This document shows positions 34,728 to 46,577 of a stretch of DNA of 64,000 nt, one piece after another. Within the stretch, counting starts at the first letter, position 1. Each line of letters begins with the position of its first letter. The stretch comes from Liolophura sinensis (taxonomy: Eukaryota > Mollusca > Polyplacophora > Chitonida > Chitonidae): NCBI RefSeq assembly GCF_032854445.1, contig NC_088302.1, forward strand, positions 20,023,338-20,087,337. Direction: 5' to 3'. The translations under genes and the position numbers were made by a program. Under the pieces are notes generated by a model, which saw only the letters and a program-made list of their open reading frames with translations, was not told the DNA's origin and did not search any database.

Positions 34728-37700
34728 GTAAGATCCATTTTTCTTTTCTATACCCAGGAAATTACGTCTTTACAGTTTCTTTAAACAACTGAAAATGAAC
34801 GTCGCAATGCTAACAGGTGTCGCCAACCCCCACCAAGGCCGCCTGGATTCAAATCTGCACCGGGAACAAAGGCTCCTTGATGACGAACGTCAATCATTGG
34901 CAGAACAACTTCTGCACCTGAAAGCCTTAAACCTCATCACATTGGTTTTATTGCCAGGTCTTCAAGAGTCAAATGTCAATGTCTCTCTATAGAAATATGA
35001 GTATGTAAGGGAACATGAATCTGAAATGTCTGCTTTAAGTAATAATAAAAGACCAAGGAGAGTCGAATTTTCTTATCAAATTCAGTGTTAACAAAAAGCG
35101 TTCGTTACAGATGACTAAATATCGTTTCTTTACTGATGGACATTGTTGTCTGAATGTCTGGCAAATTATAAATGTATAAAGATTTGATTGATTTAATTTG
35201 ATTCAGACCGAGGGGCTATTTATGGCTGTTTTTGGTAGAAGTAGAAAAGCAACTGATAGCCTACTGTCACACCGAGCTTGCATACTTGCATTTACATAGC
35301 TTCACATAATATTCTATGTTGGCCGATCAGCGTGGCGATAAATTCCTAACAATCGTCTTTGGGTCGAATCTAGTCAAAAGACAAAAGTCGAAATTGCCAA
35401 TGTTCTTACTTCCTTGCTTGGAATTCAGCCAAGAGGCCTTACGTCAGGCGGTTTGTCGTGCATCGAGTGTTTCGAGATTCATGTTTTCACGAAGGCCAGC
35501 GGTACCTCTACCCACTTATGTGACCAGTGCTATACATGTCAAATAATTTTGTGCACATTAGTCAATCAGATAAATAAACAAATAAATCAGTAAATAAATA
35601 ACTAAATTGACTGATTCCTGATTGAACCTGAGTCCTTAGAATGGCATTCCAGTGAGGTAGCACCACGAACATTTCTGTGTTTAGACGGCCCTGTTAATAT
35701 GGGGATACCGCCGGTCATGTGAAAATCGTTTTAAAATTAATGGGTGAAATCCTACGGAGTCCAAAATCACATGATTTGTTTTTATGATAATATGATTTTC
35801 ATATCATTGATTTAATGATTTGTAAATTATTATTAATACAATTTTAAGAGCTAAAATTAAGAACTGTGCAGTTAATATTTGATTAATGTGACGTATGGGC
35901 TACTACAAACAGTTTCAGGATGCAAGCATTTGTTCTTTCTATTTGTTTTACGCTGCAGCTATTATATCGGCTGCCATAATCTATTGTAACCCGACTTGCA
36001 ACTGTGCATCCGGAAACACAAGCCAAAGAAAGAAAAACAAATATAGGTTATATCATTAATTGGATAATGGATTCAGCCAGCTGAACATGAATTCAGCACC
36101 GTTCTGACCCGCTACACTCTAGACAAAACAAAATCAGGCTGTGTCTGCTTATCAAAAGAGCCCCGGCCGTCGGGCACTTCCAGCGGAAGACCAATTGTGC
36201 GCATGTTCACGAAGGTTTTTGTCACGGGAGGGATCAGTCACGACTGACTCATGCAAGGTGCACGATCAGCGTTTGTTAAAGCCTATTGCCGTCACTTCAG
36301 CCCCGTACCGTGGTCCAATCGCGATAACTCCGTGTGTACTGACAGTTACAAGCTACCCTTTTAAAGAGCGTTTGTTCAAGGCGTTGAAAGGAAGATGTGA
36401 TGTGGGGAGTTTGGTAGTCAGTCTCTGATACACACGCACAGGGTATCTTACCACCCACATGGTACAGTATTACATGTATTTGTGATTTTCTACCCGCAAA
36501 TTTCGTAGCCTTTGAGACTTCTGCGATGCGTATTCCACGTCCAGTATAATCTTCTTACTACAGCAGTTGTTATAGACGCGTTGACTTACGTTTCAACGCG
36601 TTTCCCGGCAATAATCTGCTCATCACAGGCTTTGTTGTAAGTAAGCCTTCAGGATATACCTAGACCACGTGTCGCGATTATGCATTATAATCTGCTATAC
36701 GTGCACCAGGTTTAGACCGAAAGTCAGACCGAAGGCGAGAAGGTTAAGCGTTAGGTTAGATGGATTGAGAAACCAGAGACCCGATCAGCCCAAACACAGT
36801 TGCGCAAGATTGAGCCGGAGAAAGTGGCGAAGCCGGGAGGAATTTGAGTTGTATTGATTGGTCGGGCAGGTGTCAATCAGGGGTTTATTGACTCACCTGT
36901 TCGGATTAGAACAACAGAGGTCGAACAGAGCAGCGACACGTTCAACCTCGTGTTTAGACGCGGATTGCCGAAAGTATCTTTGTCGATCCCACACACGGCT
37001 CCTCTGCTCTCGTTTCCAAGTCTCGCGCGAGGTCGCGAGGTCCTTTGTAGATCATTGAGGACAGGGCGATATGCCATTCTTCAATTACTCTCGAAGATCC
37101 CGGGGATAACAGAAATGTTGAGCTTAATATCAGCGGAATGTCTCGGACAATACAGCTTATCGCCAAAATGATTCGAAAGCAAGCAATGACAGGCGGGAAC
37201 TGAGACGTTTTCGAGTATAGTTGGCCTAAATGCTTTTAGTTTTAGGGTGGATTTCACAAAACGAGTCCTAACTTAAGCCAAAAAGTAGTATCTTGTTACA
37301 AAAATTATTATTTTTTATTAAAAGTGGAAGTTTGTCTTTAGAGAATATTTATGGTCAGTATTCCTTTTTCTAAAGCCCAAAAATAAGCTTTAAAAAGCGT
37401 GTTTAAAATTTTGTTGAAGTCTGAAGTGTCTGCCTGTGATTGGCCCTAAACTGCGCTAAACCCTTGTCGGAGGAAGAGTAGAAGGATGGAGAGACGATCC
37501 TGCAGTCAAACCCCGCAATCAAGGGCCTGTTTCTAAAACCTTTTAAATTTCTACCCATGATGTATTAAATGAATAAAGGCGAAATATTTCTCATGAACAA
37601 GAGGAAACTGGAAACATTCGTTACACTAAATCATCCGCATACTTTAGACAAAGTTGACCTTTGACATCATCTTCGTGGCCAGGAGACACTTTCTGTATGA

Positions 37701-38000
37701 ATACATCATTCCTAAAGAATCGCCTTAACGGATATATCGTCTAATTACAACCTCCACATGCAATACAAACACTCTAGACAAACAAACGTTCTCATATTTA
37801 CAAAACGACACAATAGTAGATACATTCAGGGAAGCACTTCTTTGTGGAAAGCCTTTCAAGTGTGTGCAGTTTGGGAAGAGAATTTTAAAGGCTCTCTCCA
37901 ATAAACCGTTAAGCAAATCTTCCCCCAGTGTAGACATAGTAGGGCAAGGCAGTTCACCGTGACTTCCCAGACTTCATTCCATCTTTTCATTTTCTTGCAG
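34728..38000. other. Intron 12
   Basis: Contains a CpG-rich island at 36100-37200 (separate entry). AT-rich microsatellite-like ataaataaacaaataaatca around 35570. No gene seen. Confidence 0.65.
36100..37200. other. CpG-rich intronic island
   Basis: GC- and CpG-rich compared with its flanks. Holds a CCAAT-like attggtcgg near 36857, paired E2-box motifs (caggtg at 36867, cacctg at 36894) within an imperfect inverted repeat, and tctcgcgcgaggtcgcgagg near 37020-37040. Several frames of 60-105 residues are open only because of base composition; I recognise none. Could be an enhancer or internal promoter. Confidence 0.4.
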
Positions 38001-38150
38001 GTGTCTAAAACCCAACGTAGAAAAGTTGCCAGACAAGTTTGAAATCGACTACGTATTAGACCAGCTTCATGCAAACGGACTTCTGGAAATAGCCAAAATA
38101 AGACAGCAAGGTTTTCCCGTTCGTTATGAATTCGGAAATTTTATAGACAA
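38001..38150 (+). CDS. Exon 13: myosin RCIKPN-like motif and SH helix region
   Basis: Reads (R)CLKPNVEKLPDKFEIDYVL, then DQLHANGLLEIAKIRQQGFP and VRYEFGNFID. This is the RC.kPN loop, the v..QL...G.lE.i.irr.GyP.R element and the converter start. Notably Cys-Leu-Lys replaces Cys-Ile-Lys, and LHANGLLEIAKI replaces LRcsGvlEtiRI. Acceptor ttcttgcag; phase 2 exit (aa|g) before gtaagt. Confidence 0.95.
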
Positions 38151-40231
38151 GTAAGTATATCGAAAAACTAAACAAAAAAGTTTCTCATCACCAAGTTTCA
38201 TTGTCATCATATTGATTGAAAGTTTCAAAAACTTGAGGTCCTTTTTTTTCAGAAAAAAGGGGTGTATCTGTGAGAAAAGAAATTATTACTAGAGAGTGGT
38301 TCTTCAAGAACTTCGCTCATAAATGAAAACTATAATCTTTGGTTATATCATCTTCAGAAACCAATATTTTGATGTGTTGTGCTTTCTTATCTAGTAAATT
38401 TTATCGTATTTATTTTCACTCATACAGTAATGCGAAATCCATATGGTTTGTTTACAAAGTAATTAGTCAATACGCCAAAACAACGTGTGTTTTTTAATCA
38501 TATTTCCACGTTAAAATATTATAACCGAAGAAAAAAATCGGTCACAATGTTCCTGAATTTGTTCAGTTTGAAACCAAAATTGTTGAGAATTATGTACGAG
38601 TTTGTTTTGGTTTTGGTTTTTCCAACTTAGTCGTGAACTGTATGTTTCTCTCTAAAGCCACGACATTCTCTCACAAGTATTGTTTATAAGAGAATACTAG
38701 TGTTACCTTGATGACAAGTTTAAAGCTACCCAATTTACTAGTGCTTAATCTCTTTCGCCAGGAGATACTTGGCCCAAACTATTACGTGAAGGTGTCCTGG
38801 AAGTTAACGGCCAATGACACCCTTTATAACGCTTCATAAATCTTAGTGCGTAATTCATATTTTTGTGTAAAGGCACAAGTTTACATGAGGATGTTAAAGG
38901 TTAACCACTGAAGCTTTAAGTTTGTCGTTTTCTAGTTTCAGTTTTTAATTTTATTTAAAACGCTTTCTTCCTTATACAAGTCCTTTCATGATTATTTCAT
39001 ACCTTTCACATAATAGTGATACAATGTTTTAAAATATTCTTTACACATTTCATTATGTTAAATATTACAACACGTACAATGCTATTATAACGACAAACCT
39101 GGGTTATTTCGACATTCAGAAAATAGCTGTTGAGTATGTGAGATTCTTGTCAATATGACCCAATATGTGTATTTTTCAAAGGCATTTCAACAAACCTCGC
39201 TTCATGGTTAATGTTTTTATAAAAGTTAAGAACCCAGATTATCTTCTTCTGGTTCTTTTTCGTAATTGAAATTGGGATACCATGCGATGTGTTGATATAG
39301 ACAAAACAGGATATGGCATTAAACTTTCGCTGAGAAAGGTTTTCTCCCCTGTCAGTTCTTTCTAACCCAATGTTGGGACTGGGATTGCCTATATCACGGG
39401 CTGGGTGACCGGTCTTTTTAACGTTGCACGGAAGACTGAATCTTCTCACATGGAGGAAAGATTAAGTCTGGGAACGGAAGCAATGGAATATCCCGCGACG
39501 CATGTTTTGTCCATATGTCACTACTCTCTACCTCGCCCTAACCCGGGCTCATATACGTCCTCAGAGCCCGGATCGTTTGGACAAGTGTTTAAAGCGATTC
39601 TCAGTGAATTTGTCCGGCGTAGTACTGAGCCCCATTGTTTGAGCAGTAATGCATTATTGCATGTGCGAAGTCTCACTTTGGCGAGGCGCTAAACCGTCCG
39701 GGTATCTGGGTAATCTCATCTGTGACGTCATGAGGTCACGAGGACGTTAGTTTGGGCGCCGTGAGAAGACACCTTGCATTGTTTGGTGAAGGTGTCAGAG
39801 TGACATCTCTCTCAGTTCACACATTTAGGCCCAACCGACAGGTGGATATAACTGCTGAAATAAAACATTGCAAGAAACACAGAAAAAACCTCCTAAATGT
39901 TATGGTTTAAATCATTCAGATATACCGTATGCGCCACTTTTGGATTTGATTTTAGGATTTTCAGCCCTTTATCACTAATTTCATTTATACACGGTGAGAT
40001 CTAATCACATGATACCTACACCTAGTACCGCCTCGCACGTGAATGAAATTACTAAGTGGATATTCGATCCTTCTAAGGTCCTCGTATTCCGATGTCTGAC
40101 AATCCATGTGGCGTTTGAAATCTACAGATTTCATACATAAAACTTTACACTGATATCCTCAAGGCTGTCTCTCCAATGTCAATTGCATGAAATCAGTTGT
40201 TTGATTGATGTTATTTATCTTTGTTTTACAG
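38151..40231. other. Intron 13
   Basis: AT-rich first half. From 39400 to 39840 the sequence is more CpG-rich and contains a tgacgtcat motif near 39723. No exon recognised. Confidence 0.6.
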
Positions 40232-40343
40232 GTATAAAGTTCTAGCCTTCAAACCTTTAGAAAACGTAGACCCGACTGGGGCCAACTGTTTGCTGATCGC
40301 CCAAAAAGCCCAACTCGAGGAATATGCCATCGGAGAATCAAAG
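40232..40343 (+). CDS. Exon 14: myosin converter
   Basis: (K)YKVLAFKPLENVD, then NCLLIAQKAQLEEYAIGESK. Corresponds to the myosin F..RY..L ... c..il......yqiGksK converter, directly before the lever arm. Ends in phase 0 before gtaaag. No indels. Confidence 0.92.
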
Positions 40344-41705
40344 GTAAAGAAGGGTATCGGTATTTGTGACGGTACAGACAATGACATACCATCGCTAGTT
40401 TTTTTTTCTTTCTGCTGGTATCGATTTCCAGTTTTATTTCATCGCATAATGTAAAATTTATTGTAATTCAGACAAAACAAATAGCTATACAGTTCTTTCT
40501 AAAATATTTATGTATTGTATCATTGTGCTAATTATTTGATGGTGACATGGTGTTTTATTATGTTGTCTGATTAGTTTAAATTTGAAGGTTATACCCTCAG
40601 CTTGCTATGTTATTAATATGTTTGGTGTAACTGCTTCAATCTACACTTAGTAAAGACAAAATCTTGGCTGTACTATGAACATGGCAGGTTGCAGTTTGCT
40701 TCAGAAACTAATATTCCTAGACACATGTTGCCTTTTAATAAATATGCACACGACAGGCCATAAGGCTTCTTTTGCACAGTTTGTCGGCCAAATTCTACCT
40801 TTTATCGAGACTGTGTTAACCTCTCACTAAATTTATTTCAAGCCATGGTGCAGAATTTAAGAATTTCCATGGAGGTGTAGACTAAGACATTCAATTACAG
40901 AAAAGGTAATTTTGGATAATTCCGGCGCTCGTATACATGATCAGTTATCAAAGTCGTAGAATCTTAGGCTGAGTTGAGTTTACCGTGTATTCTGTTCCTT
41001 GATAATAATAATCGTTTTAAGGATACTGTGTGAATTCTAAAAAAGGCATAGCGTAGTTGATTGAATCTAGCAGAACTGACGTGTTAAGTCTAACGCTAAC
41101 TGTGTGACCGAATATCCCGTTTCTATGGCGAATGTCCATAGTTACACAACACATCACGTGCATATCCCATAATCCCAGTTTGCGTAGTTAATCCGCTTGC
41201 AGCACTGAAGAAGGGATGCTATTTTCCTGGCCTCTCACGTCAGCATGCTATGAGCTGGGTCTAAACACTGGCATTATTTACCAGCAATAAAATGAGATTC
41301 ATTGCATCTTCTGCACTTAACTCGTCTTTCAGCTGTGAAAGACAGAGAACAAGACCGCATCTGTTTTGAGATCACCTCCAATTTAACGCCTGGTGTTTTC
41401 AAGGTCAGGTGCTGCGAGTTAAATCATAACTGTATAGACGCTTGTTTCGTCAGGAGTTAAAAGTCTACTTTTACAGGCTGTGCTTTTTTGACCTACGACA
41501 TTGACGCTATCACCTGACAATACTTCTCTGGTAGTGTATCTAGATAAGAGGTGTTTAAACCACTTAAAGGGAAAACGAACCAAAGTCTGGCCAGGCTAGT
41601 CCAGCTTTTAGCTTAGCAGCTTCAAACATAATGTAGGCTTTCATGGCGGTAGCAAGTCTTCGGAACCCAAAGTTTAAGGTTTTAAACCCTTGACTTCCTT
41701 CGTAG
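40344..41705. other. Intron 14
   Basis: Unique-looking AT-rich sequence with an E-box (tcacgtg) near 41154. No gene or repeat recognised. Confidence 0.6.
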
Positions 41706-41936
41706 ATATTCCTCAAAATCGGCCACGTAGACAGATTAAACGCCTGCCTACAAGACGTCGAGAGGAAACTGAGTCGGGTTCAAGCGCTCGTCAGGGGGGT
41801 CCTGGCCAGGAGAAAGATCAACGAAGAAGTGGCGAGGAAAAAAATGGAACAAATCGCCTTGGACGCCTTTAATAAAATGCACGAAGACGACGTGACCAAA
41901 ATTGGGAAGCCCATTAGCAAACCTTTGGACATCACG
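41706..41936 (+). CDS. Exon 15: end of converter, IQ motif and neck
   Basis: Starts IFLKIGHVDRLNACLQDVER, the family VFfr.g....LE..r element. Then KLSRVQALVRGVLARRK, an IQ-type light-chain/calmodulin site (VQxxVRGxxxRRK). A charged helix EEVARKKMEQIALDAFNKMH and a linker ending PLDIT follow. Only one IQ motif is visible, so the lever is short. Phase 0 at both ends (acceptor cttcgtag, donor gtaagg). Confidence 0.93.
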
Positions 41937-42620
41937 GTAAGGGGTTCTTCCATTGTTAATATGTCTTATCAAAGCTGGTTTTGTTTTAACAGTATTAGAT
42001 ATTTTGTGTCGTTGTCTTTGAGATGCTTGAGCTGTTTTGAATTTTAAACGGTGGTCAATGACCAAGGTATTGAACAGTTATTGAATGGGAAGGATGGGTC
42101 TGCGAGCTGTTCGTGAAGCGATTCTCTTACGTTCTACTGTTGGTGTTTGCTCATGTTGTACGAAATGCTCCCTGCCTCTCAAGGCGAAGGATTATGTGAA
42201 AAGACGAGGGGATTTACATGAAACAACAGAGCATACACTCGACTGGGAAGCGAGAGAAGAACCCAACTGCCACTAGAGCAGACAAGCGGAATGTCTGCAC
42301 TTTTACTTTGGCGTTACTCATGCCCTATCCAAACAAGGAGATAAAGAGACAAAGTTTCGGGCCTTTCCAACAGCAAGCCTTTGGACTCGGCCTGAAGACG
42401 TGTCCCGAGCCGAAAATGAAACGGTTTTGATGGATCCCCGAGAGAGCTTAGTTTCTTCAGAATATTTGTGATATTTTGGGCGTTGAAGAAAGCAGCCGTA
42501 CTGCTGTTGCAAGGTACCTTGTCTTCTGCTGTGATTGGTCAAGGGGTTTATTTTGGTATTTCATTGTGCAATTTGACTGAAAAGATCTCTTGATGACATA
42601 TCATTGTTGTCTGTCCACAG
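41937..42620. other. Intron 15
   Basis: No repeat or gene recognised; ends in acceptor ctgtccacag. Confidence 0.6.
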
Positions 42621-42850
42621 AACATCCTGGGACCACTGTCAAACGAGGACTTCGCGGCCATGAATGGAGACGGGAAATTTAGCCAGGCTGAATCGATAGA
42701 GGCAGCCAAAAAGGCTTATGCGAACCGTCTGGAAGAGGACAGAGCAAGGAGGAGGAAAAAGCGGAGGCGTCGGAATTCCCTTAGATCCAACTGTACATCA
42801 GAAACCACTTCGACTAGCCAAATGACGTTGTCAACTGAAGATAACAATGC
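42621..42850 (+). CDS. Exon 16: motor-to-synthase linker with arginine-rich cluster
   Basis: Reads NILGPLSNEDFAAMNGDGKF, a helix AESIEAAKKAYANRLEEDRA, a strongly basic patch RRRKKRRRR, and a Ser/Thr-rich tail (TSETTSTSQMTLSTEDNN). It joins the myosin neck to the synthase. The basic patch near the first membrane segment could bind acidic lipids, and the Ser/Thr tail could be phosphorylated (inference). Exits in phase 2 (gc|a = Ala) before gtaagt. Confidence 0.9.
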
Positions 42851-43339
42851 GTAAGTTGTTTGTAGAAACAATATTCCTTTCTGTTTTCTATGTTTTGTCT
42901 TGTAGTGTGAAAGTAGTGGGATGGATTCACAGGTGAGACTTTTATTGGTATTCCTGTGTGCTACTTTTCACCGGTGTCTGTTTCAGGGTAAGTGTTATTG
43001 CACAGTTCTGTTGTCATGTGGAGAGAACAGAGTGCCTCCCAGTGGGTGTGTACAGAGGCGTGATCATTGATTACCCTTCTCTTTTTTTGTTCATCAACAC
43101 GAAATTGCTGAAGAGTCAACAATGTCAATGCATGACAAAGATGCTCTTTAAAAACGATTTTCTCAGGGTTGCCTGTTTTTTCTCCTTTCCTTCGTAACAG
43201 TCTGTTCTAGCCTGCTTAGAAACAATAGAACGCATGTAATAATTACACCCATCGGAATTCGTAACATTGTCATATACGGACAAAAGAAACTTATATCTAG
43301 TTAAGGAATCGTTCTAAGGTTATGTAAATAGGAGACGGT

Positions 43340-43976
43340 GCGGGAAATATGACGGTCGTGTTAAGCCCGGTGCTCCATGATCGACCTGACGGCCCCCAGC
43401 CGGCTTTCTTCATATGTCGTACTGGAGCGCTAAGCCCCCTAAAGATCCATCGCCTTGTCTCCTGGCAAAATTCATTTGTGTAAGCACATTTCGGACAACG
43501 TTCGAAAGAAATTCCGAAGATCGCGGCGAATACAGAAGAGAGAGGGAGAAGAGGAAAAAAAAAGACCTGGAGTAGACCTTAGCTCCTTATCCTCAGCAGC
43601 GGCGGTCCAATTGGCAACAGTGTCGAATTCTCAGCAAGAAATCAATATTTAAACAAACCGGAGAGGGAGCCGTAGTGAGTCAGGTCAAACAGGAAGGCTG
43701 ATCGATCCGAGAAGCCCGAGTTACTCATCTCCAGCCCAAACCCTCCGCCAAACTCGACACACCGCTCAGGGCTCTTTGTCTCTCCATTTTACCCCCCTAA
43801 GCACCTATACAGGACACTTGCTCCTCTTGCAGCGCCCATTTCGCGCTGCCCACAAAACATCTGGTGGTAGATGTGAGACTGGGCTGTTTTTATATTTCGA
43901 TCATGGATCTACTCATGGAAATGCCTTGACGGTCACTTTAAAGCACGGAGTGTAAGCAACAGGGAACCGCTTCAAC
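43340..43976 (+). promoter_or_regulatory. Candidate internal promoter for a motor-free chitin synthase
   Basis: GC- and CpG-rich block inside an AT-rich intron. A TATA-like ttttatattt lies at 43887-43896, about 80-90 bases upstream of a well-framed ATG at 43977. A start of transcription about 30 bases past the TATA-like box would leave a 5' leader of about 55-60 bases and exclude the short upstream frame at 43903-43929 (MDLLMEMP). In-frame stop taa at 43953 precedes the ATG. No transcript evidence can be seen from sequence, so this is inference from position and composition. Confidence 0.4.
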
Positions 43977-43996
43977 ATGGCACACCACTACGAGAG
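43977..43996 (+). CDS. Candidate alternative first exon (MAHHYE|R)
   Basis: ATG in optimal context (ttcaacATGG, A at -3, G at +4), six codons MAHHYE, then ag before a possible donor gtttgt. The exit phase is 2, identical to exon 16, so it can splice to the same exon 17 acceptor and give MAHHYERQPVWDIFK. Joined to exons 17-27, the product would be 1595 residues, the usual size of stand-alone arthropod chitin synthases. WD.F lies close to the N-terminus in those enzymes too. The donor is not consensus and such a short exon could arise by chance. Confidence 0.42.
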
Positions 43997-44701
43997 GTTT
44001 GTCAAGAAACTTTTCTCTCTATTCAGTTTAATCGTATTGTTTTTGTTAAAGAAGACAGCTCACTGTTGCCGGGAACCAAAATTTAACGCACTGATTTCAG
44101 CTGTTTAAAAGGTATATGAGCCACAAAATTGTATGTAGATCGGAATATTTGGGACATTAAATCTGTAAAAGCGATCGAAGGAAGTCAGGAACAGTTTGAT
44201 GCAGCAAAATTATATGCAAAATGTTGAATTCGAAAATCACGGACTGTCCAAAACATTTATCTTCAAGAAACTCAAAAAGATTTTTGGTCCAAAAACTCCA
44301 TTGCAGCAAAACTGAGGTGTCACACATCAGAAACATTGAGGAATTTTTATCTAACTTTCAACATGGCGTCCCGCAAGGCGAAAGTCTGGACCTCCTGTGT
44401 TTGAACGACACACATGTACGGTTTTCCGATGGCAAACATCCCTCGGTCTGAAACTTGTAGCTAACCTGGAATACATCGATACTCTCGGCTTAATACATGG
44501 GGTTATCTAGCATTTGTGTTTCGCGAATATTTTTGGTTCTGTCATCGATGTTTTTTTATGTATAAAATCGTTATGTGTCTTCGCCGGCATTCAGTAGAAA
44601 GGTGTCCCTTTTGCTGTAGCGGCCACCGGCCATATTTAGTTTAAGGTCCAGCACATAATGACACACGCTTCGTTTTCGATCTATTCTCTCAAGCAAAGAG
44701 G

Positions 44702-44870
44702 CAACAAAATGGCGGCTATGTACATATGTAGCGAGTTAGGAATTTGTGAACTTAGTATACGTGTTTGTACTTTTTGTCTCGCAGGAGAAGGGATACAAAA
44801 TGACGGCTATGTATATATGTGAAGTTTGTACATGGTTTTATACTTTTTTGTGAGATATCTCACCCTCATG
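44702..44870. repeat. Imperfect direct duplication (about 94 bp)
   Basis: acaaaatggcggctatgtac at about 44703 and acaaaatgacggctatgtat at about 44797 begin two related blocks, both running to a gtactttttgt or atacttttttgt phrase. Confidence 0.6.
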
Positions 44871-45949
44871 CCTTAAAACTTAGACGCTATACCTTTGTAC
44901 AAGATGCCTATAGATGGAAGATACCCTCCGCCTATTTGTCAGTAGATTGGTTTTGTCTCCCTATGCTTACAGTTACTTATGATTAAGTCATGTGTTTGTT
45001 CTTCTCTTTGCGTGCAAGCCCAAACATCAGTTGTTGTTGTTGATTTTTTTTGTCTTTATTTTCCAGAAAAATGATTGAGTCTGTATGAAACGGTATTCTG
45101 TCTTAAGTGAACACCCAGCCAAATATCGTTCTCCATGTATTTCCTGAGGCTGATTTGCTATCGCAAGGCAAACAAGGGCCGTGTCATGTTACCTCATAGT
45201 TTCTTTCAAAGAGAGAACAAATTGTTATGAAAGATCAGCCAAACTATGCTAAAGACGAACAACGCCCCTTTAGAGAGAAGCGCCTGTAGATATTGCTAAT
45301 TGGAGAACGTCACTGAGACGAGCAGTCTATGGTGAACTTCACGTCTGAAATTGCACACACCCTAGCGTAAACATGGCGCGATAAATCAACCCCATCCAGA
45401 CGACAATTCAATGGCACAAGTCCTCGGTGACTGAGTCTGTTCACAACGTGCCCTCTGGATGACGATATTTTAAAGGGATATTTACTCGTCCATTGGTTAT
45501 ATAAATATCCCGATTTCTTTGTAATGTGTCACTTAAGTTGTGCTTTCAGTTGCGGTGGTGGTTTTATTCATACGTAAATAAAAATGTAATTGCTTTTAAA
45601 ACTGTCATAATGTCCCTCGGCGTCCCACGCCTTTATAAGTGAAACTGGTTTAGCTCCATGTTTGAACTTTAAATAGCTGTTCAGTCATCACTCTACAAAG
45701 CTGTAAAAGGAAGGATTGTCTAAGCTGTAATAAGGAAGGATGGATAGATTTATTTTATTGGAAGTGTCGACAAAAACACTGATCAGCAGCAATAAGAGAT
45801 ACATTTCATTGAATTCGTTGAATCTGACTGACTGAGTTGAGCCAGAGTGTTAGACTTCAGACCATTTACCCTTGACAATTAATAGCACGTGTTCGAAGCC
45901 AGCTCTCATCTGATCAGCTTTCTTCTTAAACTTCCCTACCCCTTTGCCA

Positions 45950-46145
45950 CTGGGGTCGTGTGTTCGAATCCAGATCTCGCTGATTCGATAGCTGCCTTTT
46001 GTTATAAGGTCAGACATAAAGCAAATAGCGCCTGATTTTTGTGGTTTCTTAAACCCATAAACCTGACCACAGTCGTGTATAATCGAAAAATTCTTTTCTA
46101 TCGCTTTCAACAACAGTCAGGTAAATAAATGATAAAAAAATAAAG
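45950..46145 (+). repeat. tRNA-derived SINE relic
   Basis: Box B-like gtgttcgaatccagatctcg, body cataaacctgaccacagtcg, then tgtataatcgaaaaattc and an A-rich end. A second B-box-like motif (gtgttcgaagccagc) at about 45888 suggests a nested or earlier copy. Reverse-orientation tail fragments of the same family follow at 46180-46240 and, in the next intron, at 46715-46770. Confidence 0.65.
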
Positions 46146-46375
46146 CGTTTCCTCAGTGAATAATACAGTTTCTATAAATATTTATTTATTTGTGCATTTG
46201 GATGTTGTTTAACACAATATTCAAGACTTTTCACTCCAAGTAAATAAATATATACTAAACTACCCATTGCATGAGTTATGAATATTCAGTACATAAGCAG
46301 CAACGTTCGTGCCATTGATTTTTCATTTGTTCCTTATATTGCAGTGGACTGATGAATCCTTGTTTGTATTTTTAG

Positions 46376-46577
46376 ACAACCTGTTTGGGATATATTCAAG
46401 ACTGTCTCGAGAAAGAGTGAGACTTTATATGAGACTTCCACAAACTGGTTTGAAGTGGCTGCAAAGAGCTTCAAAGTGTTTGCCTACCTTTTCATTTTTG
46501 TATGTGTTCTGGCTAGTGCAATAGCAAGCAAAGCTAGCCTGTTGCTTATGACACATTCAGTGGGCGATATACAGCAG
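46376..46577 (+). CDS. Exon 17: start of chitin synthase, first membrane segment
   Basis: (A or R)QPVWDIFKTVSRKSETLYE, then WFEVAAKSFKVFAYLFIFV and the rest of a hydrophobic helix to ASKASLLLMTHSVGDIQQ. This matches the N-terminal WD.F...K and FAYl..F..vl...v.sKg..lfMts region of animal chitin synthases. The acceptor is tatttttag at 46375. An alternative cag at 46344 would add 31 bases with an in-frame stop. Entry phase 2 fits both exon 16 and the candidate first exon. Phase 0 exit before gtaagc. Confidence 0.93.

Larger units (their letters stand above)
42851..46375. other. Intron 16: boundary between motor and synthase halves
   Basis: 3.5 kb. Contains the CpG-rich candidate promoter and alternative first exon (43340-43996), a direct duplication around 44702-44870 and SINE sequence at 45950-46240. 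Its position exactly between the two protein modules, in phase 2, makes it the likely seam of the ancestral gene fusion. Confidence 0.75.

Noticed and set aside
36141-37171. Overlapping frames of 60-105 residues on both strands
   Set aside because: Open because of high GC and CpG; several frames open together, none with recognisable similarity.
44360-44405. aacATGGCG start in intron 16 (MASRKAKVWTSCV)
   Set aside because: Stops after 13 codons with no donor before the stop; probably a YY1-like motif.
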